Positions 13,593 through 13,608 of a stretch of 13,608 nucleotides of DNA are shown here, in pieces (the stretch's first letter is position 1; every line of letters begins with the position of its first letter). This DNA comes from Candidatus Dormiibacterota bacterium (GTDB lineage: Bacteria; Chloroflexota; Dormibacteria; Aeolococcales; Bog-877), in assembly GCA_003135035.1 (NCBI GenBank), contig PLDE01000145.1, positions 1 to 13,608 on the forward strand. Direction: 5' to 3'. The translations under genes and the position numbers were made by a program. The notes beneath the pieces were generated by a model. It was not told the DNA's origin, made no database searches, and was given only the letters and a program-made list of their open reading frames with translations.

Positions 13593-13608
13593 CGTTCCGC
13601 ACTTCTCG

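Noticed and set aside
1..13608. CRISPR arrays, insertion sequences, tRNA or rRNA genes, defence or phage modules
   Set aside because: No regularly spaced repeats, transposase motifs, cloverleaf-like segments or defence domains were seen on either strand.

Overview
High-GC bacterial DNA, densely packed, with every recognisable gene on the + strand. The gene content (an F420-type luciferase-like oxidoreductase, a DUF2203 protein, frequent GTG/TTG starts, at least one apparently leaderless gene) points to Actinomycetota or a neighbouring Terrabacteria lineage such as Chloroflexota or Dormibacterota. This is inferred from family distribution; no rRNA or other marker is present to settle it.

Layout. 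(1) 6-989: a family 2 glycosyltransferase, whose true start may lie left of the window. (2) 1027-2347: an LLM-class F420-dependent oxidoreductase overlapping a small DUF2203 protein. (3) 2404-5536: a purine/methyl-cycle block of apt (adenine salvage), ahcY (S-adenosylhomocysteine hydrolase, short form) and metK (S-adenosylmethionine synthetase). A hairpin and a -10-like box lie between ahcY and metK. (4) 5587-8602: a sugar-nucleotide block of mannose-1-phosphate guanylyltransferase, a phosphomannomutase/phosphoglucomutase, and a small cupin resembling the C-terminal domain of type II phosphomannose isomerases. Together these could run fructose-6-P to GDP-mannose. (5) 8788-9567: an unassigned multi-pass membrane protein. 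(6) 9771-12598: a class III aminotransferase (GabT-like) and an aldehyde dehydrogenase (GabD-like) joined by an ATGA overlap, a classic amine-to-acid catabolic pair. (7) 12702-13592: a flavin-dependent Baeyer-Villiger-type monooxygenase that ends after about 296 residues, well short of its family, and is visibly lower in GC than the genes before it.

The two larger gaps, 8603-8787 and 9568-9770, carry hairpins and a DnaA-box-like inverted repeat but no convincing gene. I see no tRNA, rRNA, CRISPR array, insertion sequence or phage gene. Most of the window is ordinary housekeeping and metabolism, and I do not see a convincing new multi-gene system. The best leads are the truncated monooxygenase, the compact GDP-mannose block with its divergent motifs, the Cys-containing insert in the aminotransferase, and the leaderless apt promoter.
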